The notes beneath the pieces were generated by a model. The model saw only the letters and a program-made list of their open reading frames with translations. It ran no database searches and was not told the origin of the DNA. Shown here piece after piece: positions 23,601 through 36,217 of a stretch of 64,000 bases of DNA. The stretch spans positions 21,018,001 to 21,082,000 of the forward strand of contig OY987267.1 in NCBI GenBank assembly GCA_963920665.1, in the 5' to 3' direction. This DNA comes from Straminergon stramineum (lineage: Eukaryota > Streptophyta > Bryopsida > Hypnales > Calliergonaceae). The position numbers were made by a program, and so were the translations under genes. Every line of letters starts with the position of its first letter. Position 1 is the first letter of the stretch.

Positions 23601-24659
23601 TATAAAATTAATAATATGAATATGAATATTTTTACCTCCATTGAATTAACAACACCCTATCTTTAACTAATGTAGTTTTCAAAAAAACATTAGTAGATTT
23701 CCTTGAAAAAAGGCACATTTTTTTAGAATATCAAATCTATATGATTTGTTTTAATGCCTCTATTGGGAAATTTTAATATCATTCTATGAATATAGTTAGT
23801 ATTTTTAACCTTAAAATATATACTTGCTTGGTGGTAAGAGTGGTATTTACAATTATTTTAAAGATAAAGAGGAGTACACCTATCAACTAGATTCACTTTG
23901 GTAATACTATCAATCATAATCACTTGAGGACAAGATGTTCAATTTAGAATATTACATGTGTAATTATTGGTTGATCTAAATGTATGGATATGATCTATGA
24001 ATTAAACTATAAACTTGTAGATTTACAATATTTGTTTAAAAGTCATCATTAAATTATTATTCAAAATTGAATCTTGACAATTTTGGAAATTTTAAGCAAC
24101 AAAATGGTCCTCAAGGTGTTACATTGTATTCTCGTGGTTAAAACTAGACCAAAACATAGTTAATGTGATCCTAGGGGTCCCTTCATCTTTCTTGACAAGC
24201 ATGATGGTCCACAAACTCATATTTGAGTTAACCTTGACCTATTTTCTCCCACCAAGTATGTAGCAAGAGATACCTTGTTTTCTTAGATGGAGGAATTTGA
24301 ACCAAGCCAATTAAGAATGAGTTATGATCTCATTTGGTTTGGTAGGCTTAGCATATATGTTCAAATTTCAAAATTTACACTTCAGGGATTCATAGAAAAA
24401 GTTGTTCCCTATTTTGTAGTTGGTTGATTTGTATTTCATGTTTCTTTTAGTTAATTGGAGATCCTTGATTCCAAATACAAATTTAAAATATCCAAATAAA
24501 TAATAAGCTCCCAAGTTTTTCGTGGAGAAAATTTGGATCCAAAATCTACAAGACCATAGAAGACCAGATGAGATCTAACTTTGGCATTTTATCACTTGGT
24601 GAGATGTCGTTGCCTCTAAAGTAAACAAACCCCAAATGATGTAAAACCCTACCCAAAGC
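20601..24659. other. AT-rich repeat-derived spacer
   Basis: Long AT-rich DNA with scattered homopolymers and only short chance open frames. No terminal repeat, RNA gene or protein homology could be recognised. Confidence 0.45.
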
Positions 24660-24900
24660 TCTACTTTTGGATCCAATTTGGTTATGTTGTTTTCTAAAGT
24701 AGTTTTTATTGCAATGAGAGTGCAATTGGGCTTGAAGTATTGGAATTGGGTTGGAAAGTCACCATGTAATAAATTCAATGAACACTCCCATGTGGCCTCT
24801 ACTTATGGCAAAAGGTTCATTCATTGTTTTCCTGCACAAAAGGTGCTTTGGATTTGCATTGGAACTATGCAACAAAGTATATTAGAATCCAAATGGACAA
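24660..24900 (+). repeat. dispersed repeat R2, copy 2
   Basis: Second copy of the repeat at 16150-16400, sharing the order GTGCAATTGGG, GGAATTGGG, AAAGTCACCAT, TATGGCAAAAGGTTCATT. The overlapping 92-aa open frame (24678-24956) is probably a chance frame in the repeat. Confidence 0.6.
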
Positions 24901-24936
24901 GAATAGTTCCCCCTAGGTCTACAATGGGAAGCTATA

Positions 24937-25153
24937 CACTAAAAAAGGTATTTTAATTGAGTTTCTAAGTATAGTCCTATAAATAAGATTATAAATAGTA
25001 ACCTTTAAGGAGATTTTTAATAAAAATTTACTAGAAATACATGTGTTACTAGTAAAACTTTACAGAAAATCTTCTAAAAGGTCATTACTTATAATCTTAT
25101 GTTTAAGACTATATTGAAAAGCTCACTTAAAACACCCCCTCTCTTTTGTAGTA
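24937..25153. mobile_element. short CACTA-derived fold-back element
   Basis: The left end CACTAAAAAAGGTATTTTAA and right end TTAAAACACCCCCTCTCTTTTGTAGTA are imperfect inverted repeats. Pairing runs about 90 nt inward (AGTATAGTCCTATAAATAAG against CTTATGTTTAAGACTATATT). The ends resemble those of the 1.09 kb CACTA element at 35125-36214. A 3-bp duplication is not clear and the last base departs from CACTA, so it is probably an old deletion derivative. Confidence 0.65.
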
Positions 25154-26974
25154 TTCTTGATTTGATTCCCTATAATGTGTCTTTTTTTATTCAAAAAACA
25201 ATTGATCAAAATATGTATGAAATGATGAATCCACTAAATAGAACTATGCACATTAACCAAATGATTCACAATGGGCTTCGTACCTTAAGGTATAACTATT
25301 CATTCCTGTTCATGTAAGTTGTTATGGATGGATGAAGTCAAAATCACCATTAGATGTTATGTCTTGTAGACAATTGAAAATCATTAAGAAGAGAAGAGAA
25401 GAAGGACTAAAATTGAAACACCCGTGAAACAAGGCTTCACTCTTATCAAAACTTAACTTTTTGCTTACTGGAAATCACATCACTTTACATCATATCAAAT
25501 CTTAGGCTTGTGTACCAATAGTATCAAAATAGATACTAAAAACCTATAAGATATATATAAATCTTGAGACTATACATAAGAGTGAAAAAGTGCCACATCC
25601 CATCAATGTCTATTCACAAATTCAAAACATAGTAAAATAGAGGAGTCTAGAGAGAAGTCCATTTGCTTCATAGTAAGTAGTTCCACAAATTCCAAATTGG
25701 AAAAATCAAATTTGAAGGCGTAGCCTTACTTGTGCCCATTCCAAATCACACAACAAGCCAATGTTATGTTAGTGAGGTTGCACGAGGTGTCTTCAGCTAA
25801 CGCCAATTGCTATCTATGTCACAAATCCATTAAACCAATGAAAGAAAAGAAACCACATAAGAACATGTCACAAAGCAAAACTCAATAGTTTGAAGCACAA
25901 TCCTAATCAATCTACATAGCTAGTGGACCTTTATCATTCTAATGTCACGCTTGAAGTTCCAAAGTAGAAAGGTTCTACTAGAACTTCGACAAATCCATCC
26001 AAATTGGAAAGGTTAAATTTGGAAGCATCTAGAAAAAACTATAAAAATTATTATAGGATATTGGTGCTTTAACAAACTAATGGGATGATTTAATAAATCA
26101 AGAAATGAAGGGAAAGTATATTATATGATTAATTATAAATTAATCAAAAACATGGTACCAATAAGGCATAAGGTCTTGGGATAACTTCACAGAACAATAT
26201 GCTATATCTTAAACTTGGGATATAAACCTTAAATTGAAATAATGCTATGTCATTGCTGAAGACGAAGAAGAAGAAGAATTTGGAGAAATTTTGTATTTTG
26301 GTGGATTTTCAAAGTTAAGATTAGAAGAAACTTCTAAGTGTCTAATAGGTGCATGTTTGAAGTGCATTGAGAAAGACCCCCAAACCATTCATTAAAAGTT
26401 GATTACTTTACAATCATGAATTGCCATTTATGAATTAGGAGCCATTCGAAACAAGTGGTTTGAGGTCATATTGGTAATACTTCAATAGACACATATTTGA
26501 TAGAAATGAAGGACAAACTATATCAAGTAGTTCAATCTTAACCCCTAAAGCACCAAGTATTCAAATTTTGAACAATTGATGAACACAAATCCATTCCAAG
26601 CATGCAAAAATTGCATTTCTTCATCTACCAATTTTAAAGATTATTTTGTTAGTTCTTTTAAAACTTGTACAAAATATTAGATTTTGAAGATGTTGTATTG
26701 CAAATATTCTATAATTCAAAAGGTATTGGTAGATCTAACTTCAAAAAATAACTTTTTAAGTTCAAAAGATGAATGGAATGGAATGGGAAAGTAAAAATCT
26801 TCAAAAACCATTATGATTAGAACTTAACATTTTCAGCTTAGAAGGAAATGATTATTGTAAAAATCACAAATATTTAATACACAATCGATTTTAGAATGAA
26901 TTTTTTATTTTTTTATTTCATGTATATTATTGGAAAGCATTGGTTTGTATTCTACAAGAGAGTTGCTATTATGT
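25154..26974. other. AT-rich spacer
   Basis: No gene or repeat boundary was recognised. Short frames only. Confidence 0.4.
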
Positions 26975-27205
26975 GAGCATAGGAGTGTAAGCCCATGAGC
27001 CTATAATACTACACACCTATGTTATAGGTGTATATACCATAGAAACCGTCTATGATTATAGAGTATATATGTTACAAATACCCATATTATAGGTATTTAT
27101 GATACATACACCTTTTGTAGTGTGTGGTATCTATAGTATAGGTACCTATAATGTAGGCTCAATGCTCACAAGCTTGCATTCATGGGCTCACATACTAGCA
27201 CCATT
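26975..27205. repeat. palindromic repeat R3, copy 1
   Basis: Rich in inverted TATAGGT / ACCTATA units: ACACCTATGTTATAGGTGTAT, ACCCATATTATAGGTATTTATG, TATAGTATAGGTACCTATAATGTAGG. The outer parts TAAGCCCATGAGCC and GAGCCCATGAATGC (complement) are inverted. A related array lies at 54545-54740. Probably a MITE, but ends and duplication are not defined. Confidence 0.6.
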
Positions 27206-29810
27206 GTGTTCTACAATAGTTGATATAGCCATATGGATATAATCTATAAATCATATCTTACAACTATTATTTGAAAGTGATTATTAACCCCTTAATGCCT
27301 AAGTTCTTTCTTGATAAGCATATTTTTGCTTATATCTTTATTAAAATATAATTATTTACTTTAATTTCACCAAATTCATCATACCATTCCAAAAAGTCAA
27401 ACATTGGTTTGGATGAATGAGAAATTTTGTGGTTAGGAAAACCCTTGGAACCTCTTTGTTCATTGTCTAGATTTTCGATGTTAGAGAAATAATGGGTTAA
27501 ATTATTCACCTAAGAATTCTTCTTGTATAGTTTTGGAGACTACATGTCATCTAAAATAATGACTATAAACAAAGTAATTCTATATTTAGCAGATATTGTG
27601 AGTTTTGTTGCGTATGAAAAAAAAAGGCTTTGGATTGGTAGATGTTTGTGTAAGTCATAACAATTATTACAACCAAAAGTATACTCAATTCCAAGCCATA
27701 TCACGCAAATATATCCTTGTTAGAATCTTTGCATATTTTTTCTTACAATATATCATTACACAAATGTATTATTTGCTTCAAATATTTAAGGATGGTTTTG
27801 GTTCAATGAAATGTGAAATTTTTCCCCTCTAGGTGTGATAGAAATGGGCAATTTTTACGATTCTACTTCTAAAAATTCACAAGAATGTTAGTGTTCATAC
27901 TCTAATTTTCCTCCATGATTTCATCAAATTGGTCATAAACGAAGGTTGTTTCAAATGAAAGATTCAATCATTATTTACAATGAATGAAGGAGAAGTGGGA
28001 ATGGTCTCCGAAGTCCACAAGAACACAGGCTGTTCGTAGACCATTCCCACTTAGGACAGGCAGGCGGATGGTTGCGTCAACCCTGTCTACTTACATCAAG
28101 ACTGCAAATTTGTACTGGAACTTAACTTACATTGTCTACAGGCAGAGCAAGCTTAGTGACAGGTTCACAGCGACCATTTTGGAGAGTTCTTACACCAAAT
28201 TCCCTCCTGCTCTGATTGTCGGTTCTTCAGGAAACTCTGGCCACCTGACAGGATGAGATACATAGCTCGTTGTTCACACAGGAAACAAGTTTGGGCCGAA
28301 AAAATGGGTTAACTTACGGTACGTTAAATGGTGTGTTGACAAGGTTGGATCCCATGCCAGTGCGTAATGACAGTCGATCTTGACTATCGAACGAAGTATT
28401 GTATCATGACACTTGCATTACGATACGGTGACAGAATGTGATTCTCGCATAAAATTTCACGACATGGCCAGGTTCCTGTAGGCAAATTGCAGACAACAAC
28501 AGTAAACACTTGTTTGAAAGGAAACCTTGCTGAAACATCAACCCTTCTAGCTTGGTGACGCATTCTACAATTGCGTATTCCTTGTTTAGCCCTGAGAATC
28601 CGTGATATTGTGTAACATTCGATTGGAATGGAAAAACCTTCTTATGTCAAGTAGTGAGGAATGCCCCCATGAATACGTAAATAAAGTGCATTTAGAAACC
28701 CCATTTGTCGCCTACGCATACAATGACCTAAGGTGTTCCCGATTTTGCAGACTTGAAATGAATGGTTGAATTGAATGACTGGAAATTTGATTTTTACCAA
28801 CTTGCAAATTATTTGTGATCATATTGTGCTTGATTGCCAGTACATTACCTAGTCCATTTTCAATCTCTCCAACACCCAGGTTACATAGATACGCAATTCT
28901 GTTTACTGAAGGTAGTGCCCTACATATATTTGAGGAGTAGGAGCAAGAATATATACTTAGTATTGTCCTCAAGCCTTAAGATTGTGAATGCAAGACGATT
29001 GGTGCAGTAAGAAGAGTGCTTGAAAATAAAGTGGTTCACACTAGATAGAGTAGGTATAAGATTGGAGCTGAAACCACTTGGATCATCGATCAGTTGCAAA
29101 CGCTTGCAATGATGCCGTCAACGGCACCTACAAAATTATACGATTCGGTACTTGGAACATGCAAATCCTAGCTGCTTCCGTTCAACACTTGAGCAACTCA
29201 ATCCATGTTGATTCCCTGCATTGCAACTTCTAATGCAAGCCTATCGGGAGGCTGTAATTCCGCAAGAACAGAGTGTATTGCAATTCCCCTGCATTTTAAT
29301 TTACGTATCAATTGACAATGACGAGGAAAAAAAAGTAGCCAATCAGACATTACTTAATTTATCATTGTCATACTTAGTTGTACAGATTGAACCAATTCTA
29401 ATGCACCGACCTATTTGAAGCCTAGCCTTCAGAAGATATTTTCAATGGTTTACTGACCAGCTTTGATCTACAATCCTCTGTGTAATCATCAGCCGTGTCA
29501 CTCAATTTTTTTAAATCTTCTAATTTTCACGCCGAAAACCTGATTTGAGAGTATGGACTTCGAGGTCAGAAAGTCGACAAATAAGGCTCTGAATCTGTGG
29601 AGATTTTTAAATAATATATTATATGCAGTACAGCAGGATTGGGCTCATATCAGTACAGAATGGGGATGACTTGACACTCCAGACACAGCTTCGAAGGGGG
29701 AAAAAAATCTAAACACAGATGCTCAAAATCTTATCAATGCAAATAATTATTCAAAAGAGAATCAGCAGCCACTTCAGACATCATAATCATACCGGCAAGT
29801 CTTCAACAAT
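27206..29810. other. spacer; unidentified open frame and hairpin inside
   Basis: 27206-27960 is AT-rich. From about 27980 to 29720 composition rises toward genic levels without a recognised gene. A 90-codon frame at 27984-28256 (LSTYIKTANLYWNLTYIVYR; ending SGNSGHLTG) resembles no family I know and may be a fragment of a gene or element. A perfect 15-bp inverted repeat (27993-28007 with 28038-28052) lies over its start. Confidence 0.35.
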
Positions 29811-29819
29811 CCAAATAAG

Positions 29820-30060
29820 GGAGGACGTTAAATCGTCCATTCGAACGAGGCCCTGCAGGGGCAGATTTACCTTGGGGAAAACGCAGGAACTTTTTATTTT
29901 TTGCACATTGTTGTTTTTGCAAATTCTGAATTCATATTTGCAATCACAGACCCCAAATTTGACATGGCTCAAAATAGGGGGCAGTTTTTACTTTAACCCC
30001 CAGATAAAACACAAAATGCCCCTGCAGGGCCCAGTTTGAATGGATGATTTAACGTCCTGC
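29820..30060 (+). mobile_element. Mutator-like MITE, copy 2
   Basis: 241 bp. The left end GGAGGACGTTAAATCGTCC and right end GGATGATTTAACGTCCTGC are inverted, with pairing extending about 40 bp through CCCTGCAGGG. Exact 9-bp duplication CCAAATAAG at 29811-29819 and 30061-30069. Same orientation as copy 1. The open frame 29719-30039 merely crosses it. Confidence 0.92.
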
Positions 30061-30069
30061 CCAAATAAG

Positions 30070-31740
30070 AGCACTGTGACCCAATCCCCCCATATAGGGC
30101 TGGGGAAATGGGGTAGCCCAAGCCTGGTGGCTCCTAGGTTGCTTCTTTCCCCCACTCATTCCCGCCCTCAAGCCACCCCAAAACAAGTCAATCTCCAAGA
30201 TTTAATGACTTGTCAGACCGAGGAGCCAATCAATATGCCAATTGATTAAAAAAATGAAGGACATGATGTGTTGTGGCCCACAAACCAACAAACTAACAAG
30301 ATGAAGCATGGCAAGGATGGTGTCCAAGTGTTTGCTTATAGATTTTTGGAGTGATTAGTCTCTTTTTATCCCTGGCTAGGTCCATCGTGGGGCATTTTTT
30401 GGAGGCCGACTACGCCCTAGACTAGGCCAACCAACTTTGGTGTCAATGGGTGTCAATGTTCTAATGTAGATTGTTGGAGGTCAGTAAGTGTAGCTTCAAC
30501 TTAATCAAACTATGCATACAATTTTGTTAGAAGGTGGACAATCTTAGGAAAGATTGTACCTTTGTGGTACAAGTCCTACAATTGAACCACTATACTTGTT
30601 ACTTCCATAAGTATTGAAATCTCATAATTCTATGCTATAGAATTTCACGAAGAGAGATGTTAGATGTTAAAATGTTACTAATTCTTCAAGACATCTTTCG
30701 AAAACATACCTAGCTAGGTATTAGAACAACCCAAAAGCTCATATTAAGTTAGAATACATGTTTTTTAATAGCCCCAAAGTTGATAAGTTTGATGCATGTA
30801 TATTATTTTTAGTAGCCAAAAATTTAAATATATATGTCATAATATTGTATGTGTTGAAAAAATCTTTTGCTCCCTACTTGTAAGTTTAATATATATCGAG
30901 AGGTTTGACTCTAGTTGGGTTTTTTTTCTAAAAGAGCTACACATGTAACAAAGGGGTATACTCATGCTCTAGAATACATTTTGGTGAGTACATTCCTACA
31001 AAGTTGAGTTCATGATCCATTTAACCCCTCAGTAAACCAAAGTCCATATTTTTGATGATGAACAAAGTGTGGCTTCATGGTAAAAAAATCCACAAATTTT
31101 CATTCACCCAAACTACTTGAACATTAAAAGTGTTCAAAAGGTAACCTTTCTTAATTACCAATTCTACGAAATTGAGGTAAATAACATATTTATACAAAGC
31201 AATAACCAGAAATGTGCGAAAATTCAATATAGAAAGGATTTAGGATTTTAGGCGCAAAAGCTTAAGGCAGCAGCTTCCTTAGCTGGTTCCATTAAGTTAC
31301 ATGACTCATCAACTAACTAATTTCCATCCTATTATGAATTTCCACCCATAAACCACCGTCGTAAGGTCGTGAAGGAGCACGCCAAGTCAATGTACTCTAA
31401 CAGCGTTGTCATAACACTGTCAGAATTCTCATCGACTCCCCGACCACCGCGGCCACTGCAAAACGTCTTCCCGCCGACCTGCCCTGTAGCAAACAAACCC
31501 CAGCCTATGTAAACTTGTATCTTAAACCCAAACCTTAACTTAACTTGTGATGAATCGATCTGTCATCACGGTTGAAAAAAGAGAGGTCTGCATCGTACGT
31601 ACTCCGCAATTGTCAGATCGAGCTACCCAAATGTAGCGATCAATTCAAACATGTTGCATGTGAATTCCGCATCCTCGTGTTCCAGTCGCTGAGATTGTCA
31701 GTCCCGTAGACTTCCGACCCCATGCCAGGCTCGTACCTGA
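30070..31740. other. spacer and distal promoter of the extensin gene
   Basis: AT-rich and featureless to about 31200. Composition becomes more mixed from about 31340, consistent with the promoter of the downstream extensin-like gene. Confidence 0.4.
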
Positions 31741-31764
31741 ATTGAAGTCCCGGTGGAAAATCAC

Positions 31765-31771
31765 TATAAAA
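31765..31771 (+). promoter_or_regulatory. TATA box of the extensin-like gene
   Basis: TATAAAA in the context TCACTATAAAACGC, 142 bp before the chosen ATG. A start site about 30 bp downstream would give a leader of roughly 115 nt. Confidence 0.65.
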
Positions 31772-31912
31772 CGCTCACGTCGATTCTCTATCAACCACAC
31801 TCTCACTCGATCACTGGGACGGGTTTTCATTTGGGCTTTGATTCATTCGGGTTCCAGTTGTGTCTCACTGCTGTAGCTAGGATCGGAAGCATTGCTCCGA
31901 TCGATTGCAGCT

Positions 31913-32413
31913 ATGGCTGCTCTCAAAGGTGCTGGAGCCTTAGGCTTCATGGCTGCTCTCATGATCGTTGTTCTCGCTGCTTGCGCTGTTTCGCCAGCTG
32001 AGGCTGCTCGTCAATTGACGGGGTATGGCGGTGACTACTCTCCACCGTATGAGAAGAAGTCACCACCCCCGCCTGTGACCACGTACTCTCCACCTTATGT
32101 GAAGAAGTCTCCACCCCCGCCTGTGCCCACGTACTCTCCGCCTTATGTGCACAAGTCTCCACCTCCTCCTGTGAAGTATCCGCCTTCGTATGTGCAGAAC
32201 TCCCCTCCCCCTCCAGTGAAGAAGTACCCGCCTCCGTATGTGCAGAACTCCCCTCCCCCTCCAGTGAAGACGTACCCGCCTCCGTATGTGCAGAAGTCTC
32301 CTCCCCCTCCAGTGAAGAAGTACCCGCCTCCGTATGTGCAGAAGTCTCCACCTCCGCCAGAGAAGAAGTATCCTCCTCCTTACGTGAAGAAGTCTCCACC
32401 CCCTCCTTACTGA
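31913..32413 (+). CDS. extensin-like hydroxyproline-rich wall protein
   Basis: A single exon encodes 166 residues. Residues 1 to about 31 are a signal peptide (hydrophobic GFMAALMIVVLAACAVS, likely cut after AEA). The mature chain is eight SPPPP modules separated by YVKK, YVQN, KKYPPPYVQK and similar Lys/Tyr spacers, in units of about 16-17 residues. Ser-Hyp4 blocks are hydroxylated and arabinosylated in extensins, and the tyrosines may crosslink, although no YxY crosslinking motif is present. ATG 31913 is chosen because the upstream in-frame extension has no other ATG and would spoil the signal peptide. A good donor (GCAG/gtatat, 32445) and acceptor (gattcag, 32812) suggest an intron in the 3' UTR. 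The minus-strand frame 31959-32435 is a shadow of the repeats. Confidence 0.88.
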   Translation: MAALKGAGALGFMAALMIVVLAACAVSPAEAARQLTGYGGDYSPPYEKKSPPPPVTTYSPPYVKKSPPPPVPTYSPPYVHKSPPPPVKYPPSYVQNSPPPPVKKYPPPYVQNSPPPPVKTYPPPYVQKSPPPPVKKYPPPYVQKSPPPPEKKYPPPYVKKSPPPPY

Positions 32414-33702
32414 GCACGGACTTTGGGAGCTCCATGGATAGCAGGTATATTTTTATGCTACTCAGTCACTGTAGTTGGGCAATTGGTTTCCTAATTCTTA
32501 ATGGAGTCCAATTCTATAGAGGTGGCAATGCAAGCATTGCATGCGGAGAACATGGTTTCATAGCCTTTGTTCTTTCTTGGAAAAACTTTTTTTTGCTTGG
32601 CATCGTACGTCTTTCTCATAAAGGTGATTGCATTGCATAGACAGGATTTGCATTCAATGATCAGCTGCTGTGAGTTCAATCAGCTCTTCTGTGTGTTACT
32701 TTTCCTACTGGCCTTCCATGGCCAACGAATACAATTCGCATTCCAATGCTTGCAGTTCATATGTGATCATCTTTTTAATCACTAATTACCTTTCAATTTG
32801 TTCGTGATTCAGGTTTAAGCATTGGAGAACGACGCACAGCAAGTGAACATTCTTTTTGTTCTTAGGGAATTCGATCCATACTAGAGGACTGGATCACTAG
32901 TTTCAGTTGTGCAAGTGTGGACAACTCTGCGGGATTAGAAGCATTTTTAATTTTACAGTGGGATTACGTACATCTGGGACCATAACTTTGCTAGTTTCAG
33001 ATCATTGAGACACTTAAGCATATGAAATAGTTTAATATGCAAGATGAGTTCTGTGAGTGTTGAAGTTGGAATGCAAGTGACCTGATTGAGATATCAGTAT
33101 AAATAAAGTGAATGTCTGCCCCGGCAGTAGTTCCAGAAATGAATTGATCCTTTGATGAACTTTGCAGCATTTCTTTTCCTGAGCATGCCCGTTGAGCATT
33201 TACTTGTAAAATTCCTTTGGAGCATTTTGATTTCAGCATCCCGGCTTCCGGTCCACCTAAGCTTGAATTCGAATGCACACAAAGTGAACACTTGTGAATA
33301 AGATTTTCCAGGTTGACTTAATATTAATTCTCAGGAGGTTTCAGATGTTCAGGCAGCTAGCTAGTCGAAGTTGACTGTGGTCTTGTGGATTATAAAAGTA
33401 CCTTAATTCTTGGCCACTGCCTCATTGAATTTTAAATTTTAAATTCAATTGGTACATACAATTTTCCATTCCTCGATATAAGTTATGTATAAACAGGAAG
33501 TCCAAATCCAACTTGATTATGTTCATGTCTGCACTCCGCACTTGAATTGAAGCCGTGTGCAGAATTTCAGCAACTCATTAATATTCCTCATACGAAGTAA
33601 GTAAACGCATATGTGAAAGTAACCGCCTGAGGTGCGGCGCAGTTGGTGAAATTTATGAATGTATAGTTTGGTGTAGCTACCCCATATTTGTTTTCTGATG
33701 GT
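32414..33702 (+). other. 3' region of the extensin-like gene and spacer
   Basis: Holds the probable 3' UTR intron (32445-32812) and following exon. After about 33000 no feature was recognised until the MITE. Confidence 0.4.
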
Positions 33703-33711
33703 ATTATGAAT

Positions 33712-33980
33712 GCAGGACGTTAAATCCTGCATTCGAACTGGGCCCTGCAGGGTAATTTTGTGGGTTGTCCAGGGGTAAAAGAAAAAAATGCCCCCTATTT
33801 TGAGCCGTGTCTAGGGTATGTTCTAGACCTCTCCTGGCAAATTTGGGGTCTCTGATTGCAAATATGAATTCAGAATTTGCTGAAATGGAAATGTGCAGAA
33901 ATTTTTTTAAATCCTGCATTTCCCCTAAGGTAAATTTGCCCCTACGGGACCTAGTTCGTATGGAGGATTTAACATCCTCC
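33712..33980 (-). mobile_element. Mutator-like MITE, copy 3 (inverted)
   Basis: 269 bp. The left end GCAGGACGTTAAATCCTGC and right end GGAGGATTTAACATCCTCC are inverted. Exact 9-bp duplication ATTATGAAT at 33703-33711 and 33981-33989. The interior matches copies 1 and 2 in reverse (CCCCCTATTTTGAGCC, GATTGCAAATATGAATTC, CCCCTAAGGTAAATTTGCC). Confidence 0.92.
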
Positions 33981-33989
33981 ATTATGAAT

Positions 33990-35121
33990 GAGATTTTAAC
34001 CCTCAAAGGTCCCTTGGGCTCTGTTTATGTATAGGAACTACACTTTAAAATGGCACAAACAAGCAATTCAGCATTATTAAGCATTATTAAACAATGTTCC
34101 CATTATTTTTATTGAAAATTTATTGTGGGGTCTGGTTGGTAGTTAGAAGGGGATTCTAAATTCTCTAGGAATGCATTTTTGGACATTCTATGAATAAACT
34201 ATGAATTTTCAAGGTGCTGAAAATAGGTGTTTTTAAAATTGATCATAGGCTTTCATGAATAGTGGGAATACATTTAAGGCAAGAATCTAGATTGGTCGTT
34301 TGTAGGAAGTGGTTGAAATTAGGTGTGGCTCTTTTAGGGCATTGTGTGTATATGTACCATTGTTTCCTAATCTATATTATTTTATTCATTAACAAATCCA
34401 ACCACAAAGACCCTTTAGTTAATTTGTTGGAAGACACTCCTCTTACAAATTCTATGTAAGAAACTTTATCAATTGCAAGATCTTGATTCTTGAATTTCAA
34501 AAAGAAGTGTTTTCAACTCTTCTTAAATGGTTAAGTTTCATCTTTCAAATTTTTTACCCAAAATATGCCTACATCCTACAATTTTCATCTCTCCATAATA
34601 CATTAGAGAAATAAGTTGGAAATATGTGAAAATTTCAACAAACAAAATTTCATAATCATGCTTGAAAAAATAATAAGTAGAAGTGGTAAAGTATGATTAA
34701 AAATCCTAAATTGTGAAGAATTTAGTTATAGTATTGAAAAATACCAATTCCAATAATTCTAATGCTATGAATTTTTTTTTTAGTAGAGATTCAAAAACTG
34801 TCTACAAACTACACTCCTTGTGAATAACTTTCATTTTGTTGATTGAAATAGAACAATTTAAATATTTTTAAGTATATGTAAATATAGAAAACCAAGTTTT
34901 ACTTTTTTAAAAGTGATTTTCACTAAATTGCCAAGATTGTCCAAGTTGAAAAAAAACTAAATATGATACAATAAATTTTGAACTATGCAATTAAAATTGT
35001 TGCACCTTGAAGCTACTCCTTGACCACATGTGTGAAAATTTATAAGAAAAAAATGGAAATGACCGAAAACACTATATTGACAAAAACAATGCTACTTGGT
35101 CCTTAAGTAGATAATATCAAT
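33990..35121. other. AT-rich spacer with degenerate R4 copy
   Basis: 34560-35110 resembles the interior of the CACTA element to its right in the same orientation (AAGAATTTAGTTATAG-ATTGAAAAATACCAATTCCAAT, AGTATATGTAAATATAGAAAACC), so it is probably an older copy of the same family. Confidence 0.5.
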
Positions 35122-35124
35122 ATG

Positions 35125-36214
35125 GACTATAAGAGAAAGGGTGTGTTTTACTAAAGTATAGTCCTATAAACAATGATCTAAAAGGAGTATTTTTAGTAAA
35201 ATTTTGCTTAACCCCTACAGTTCCTTGACTATGTTATCACCAAAAACCCTCAAAAACTGTCATTTCTAATACAAGTATCAAATTTTTGAAAAATATAATT
35301 TTGGACACATGTAACCATAGTATCTTTTAGTACACTAGATTGAGAAGATGTGGAAAAAAATTTAGAAAATTCTAGCATGTAGATTGCAAGATATTAGCAT
35401 TTGAAGTGACAAAAATCTTTTTTTGGGCCCTATGAAAAAACGGGCAGCTGCACTTCACAAGGCCACATTTGTATGAAAAAATGTCCAGAATGGTGGTGCT
35501 TCTTCAAATTAATTCTTCAATGCAAGTTGGCTACATACTTGAAAATTTTCAGATCATTTGGAATTGTGCAACATATAGGAAAATAATAGTAAGTAGAAAG
35601 ATGTAGAGAATGATTCAAAATACTAAATTGTTAACAATTTATTAATGGAATTGAAAAATCCCAATCCCAATGGTTGTAATTTTGTAATTAACAATCTACA
35701 CCTAATATTTTTATTTTTTTCAAAAAAATTGAAAATCAAGTTAAATAAAGGACTTCAAAGTTTATTTAAGAGTAGAGAATCCATACTTGCCTACAAACTA
35801 AAACATCTCATAACTTTTGACTCATTGATCAAAATGGAATGATTCAAAGCTCTCTATGTATATGTAAATCTAGAAAACCAATTTCAAATTTTTATTTTTG
35901 AAAAAAATGATTTTTTCAAATCGGCCCAGACTATGCGAGTTGAGAAACAAACTACATATTAGGCCATAACTTTTGACTCATATTTTCAAATGCCCTAAAC
36001 TTTGGTGCACATGAAAGATATTCCTTGTCCACACCTTCTATTAAAGTTTGGGTCCAAAACATGGAAATCTCTAGTCACATGTACCTGCCCAAAAAAGTTA
36101 TGTTGCCAAAAAACACACCTTGGTCCTTTAGGGGTTAAAACACACCTTTTAAGTCATTAATTATAGGACTATACTACTAGGATTATACTTAAAACACCCC
36201 TTTCTCTTGTAGTG
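35125..36214. mobile_element. CACTA-like non-autonomous element (family R4)
   Basis: The right end read inward is CACTACAAGAGAAAGGGGTG; the left end is GACTATAAGAGAAAGGGTGT. Similarity continues through TAGTCCTATAA and CTAAAAGG over about 90 bp. ATG flanks both ends (35122-35124 and 36215-36217). The 1,090-bp interior is non-coding and matches 43060-44535 and 56150-57050. The degenerate left CACTA terminus suggests it is no longer mobile. Confidence 0.82.
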
Positions 36215-36217
36215 ATG

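Noticed and set aside
31959..32435. 158-codon minus-strand frame opposite the extensin
   Set aside because: It is the repetitive antisense of SPPPP codons (Glu/Thr/Ser-rich) and has no independent support.
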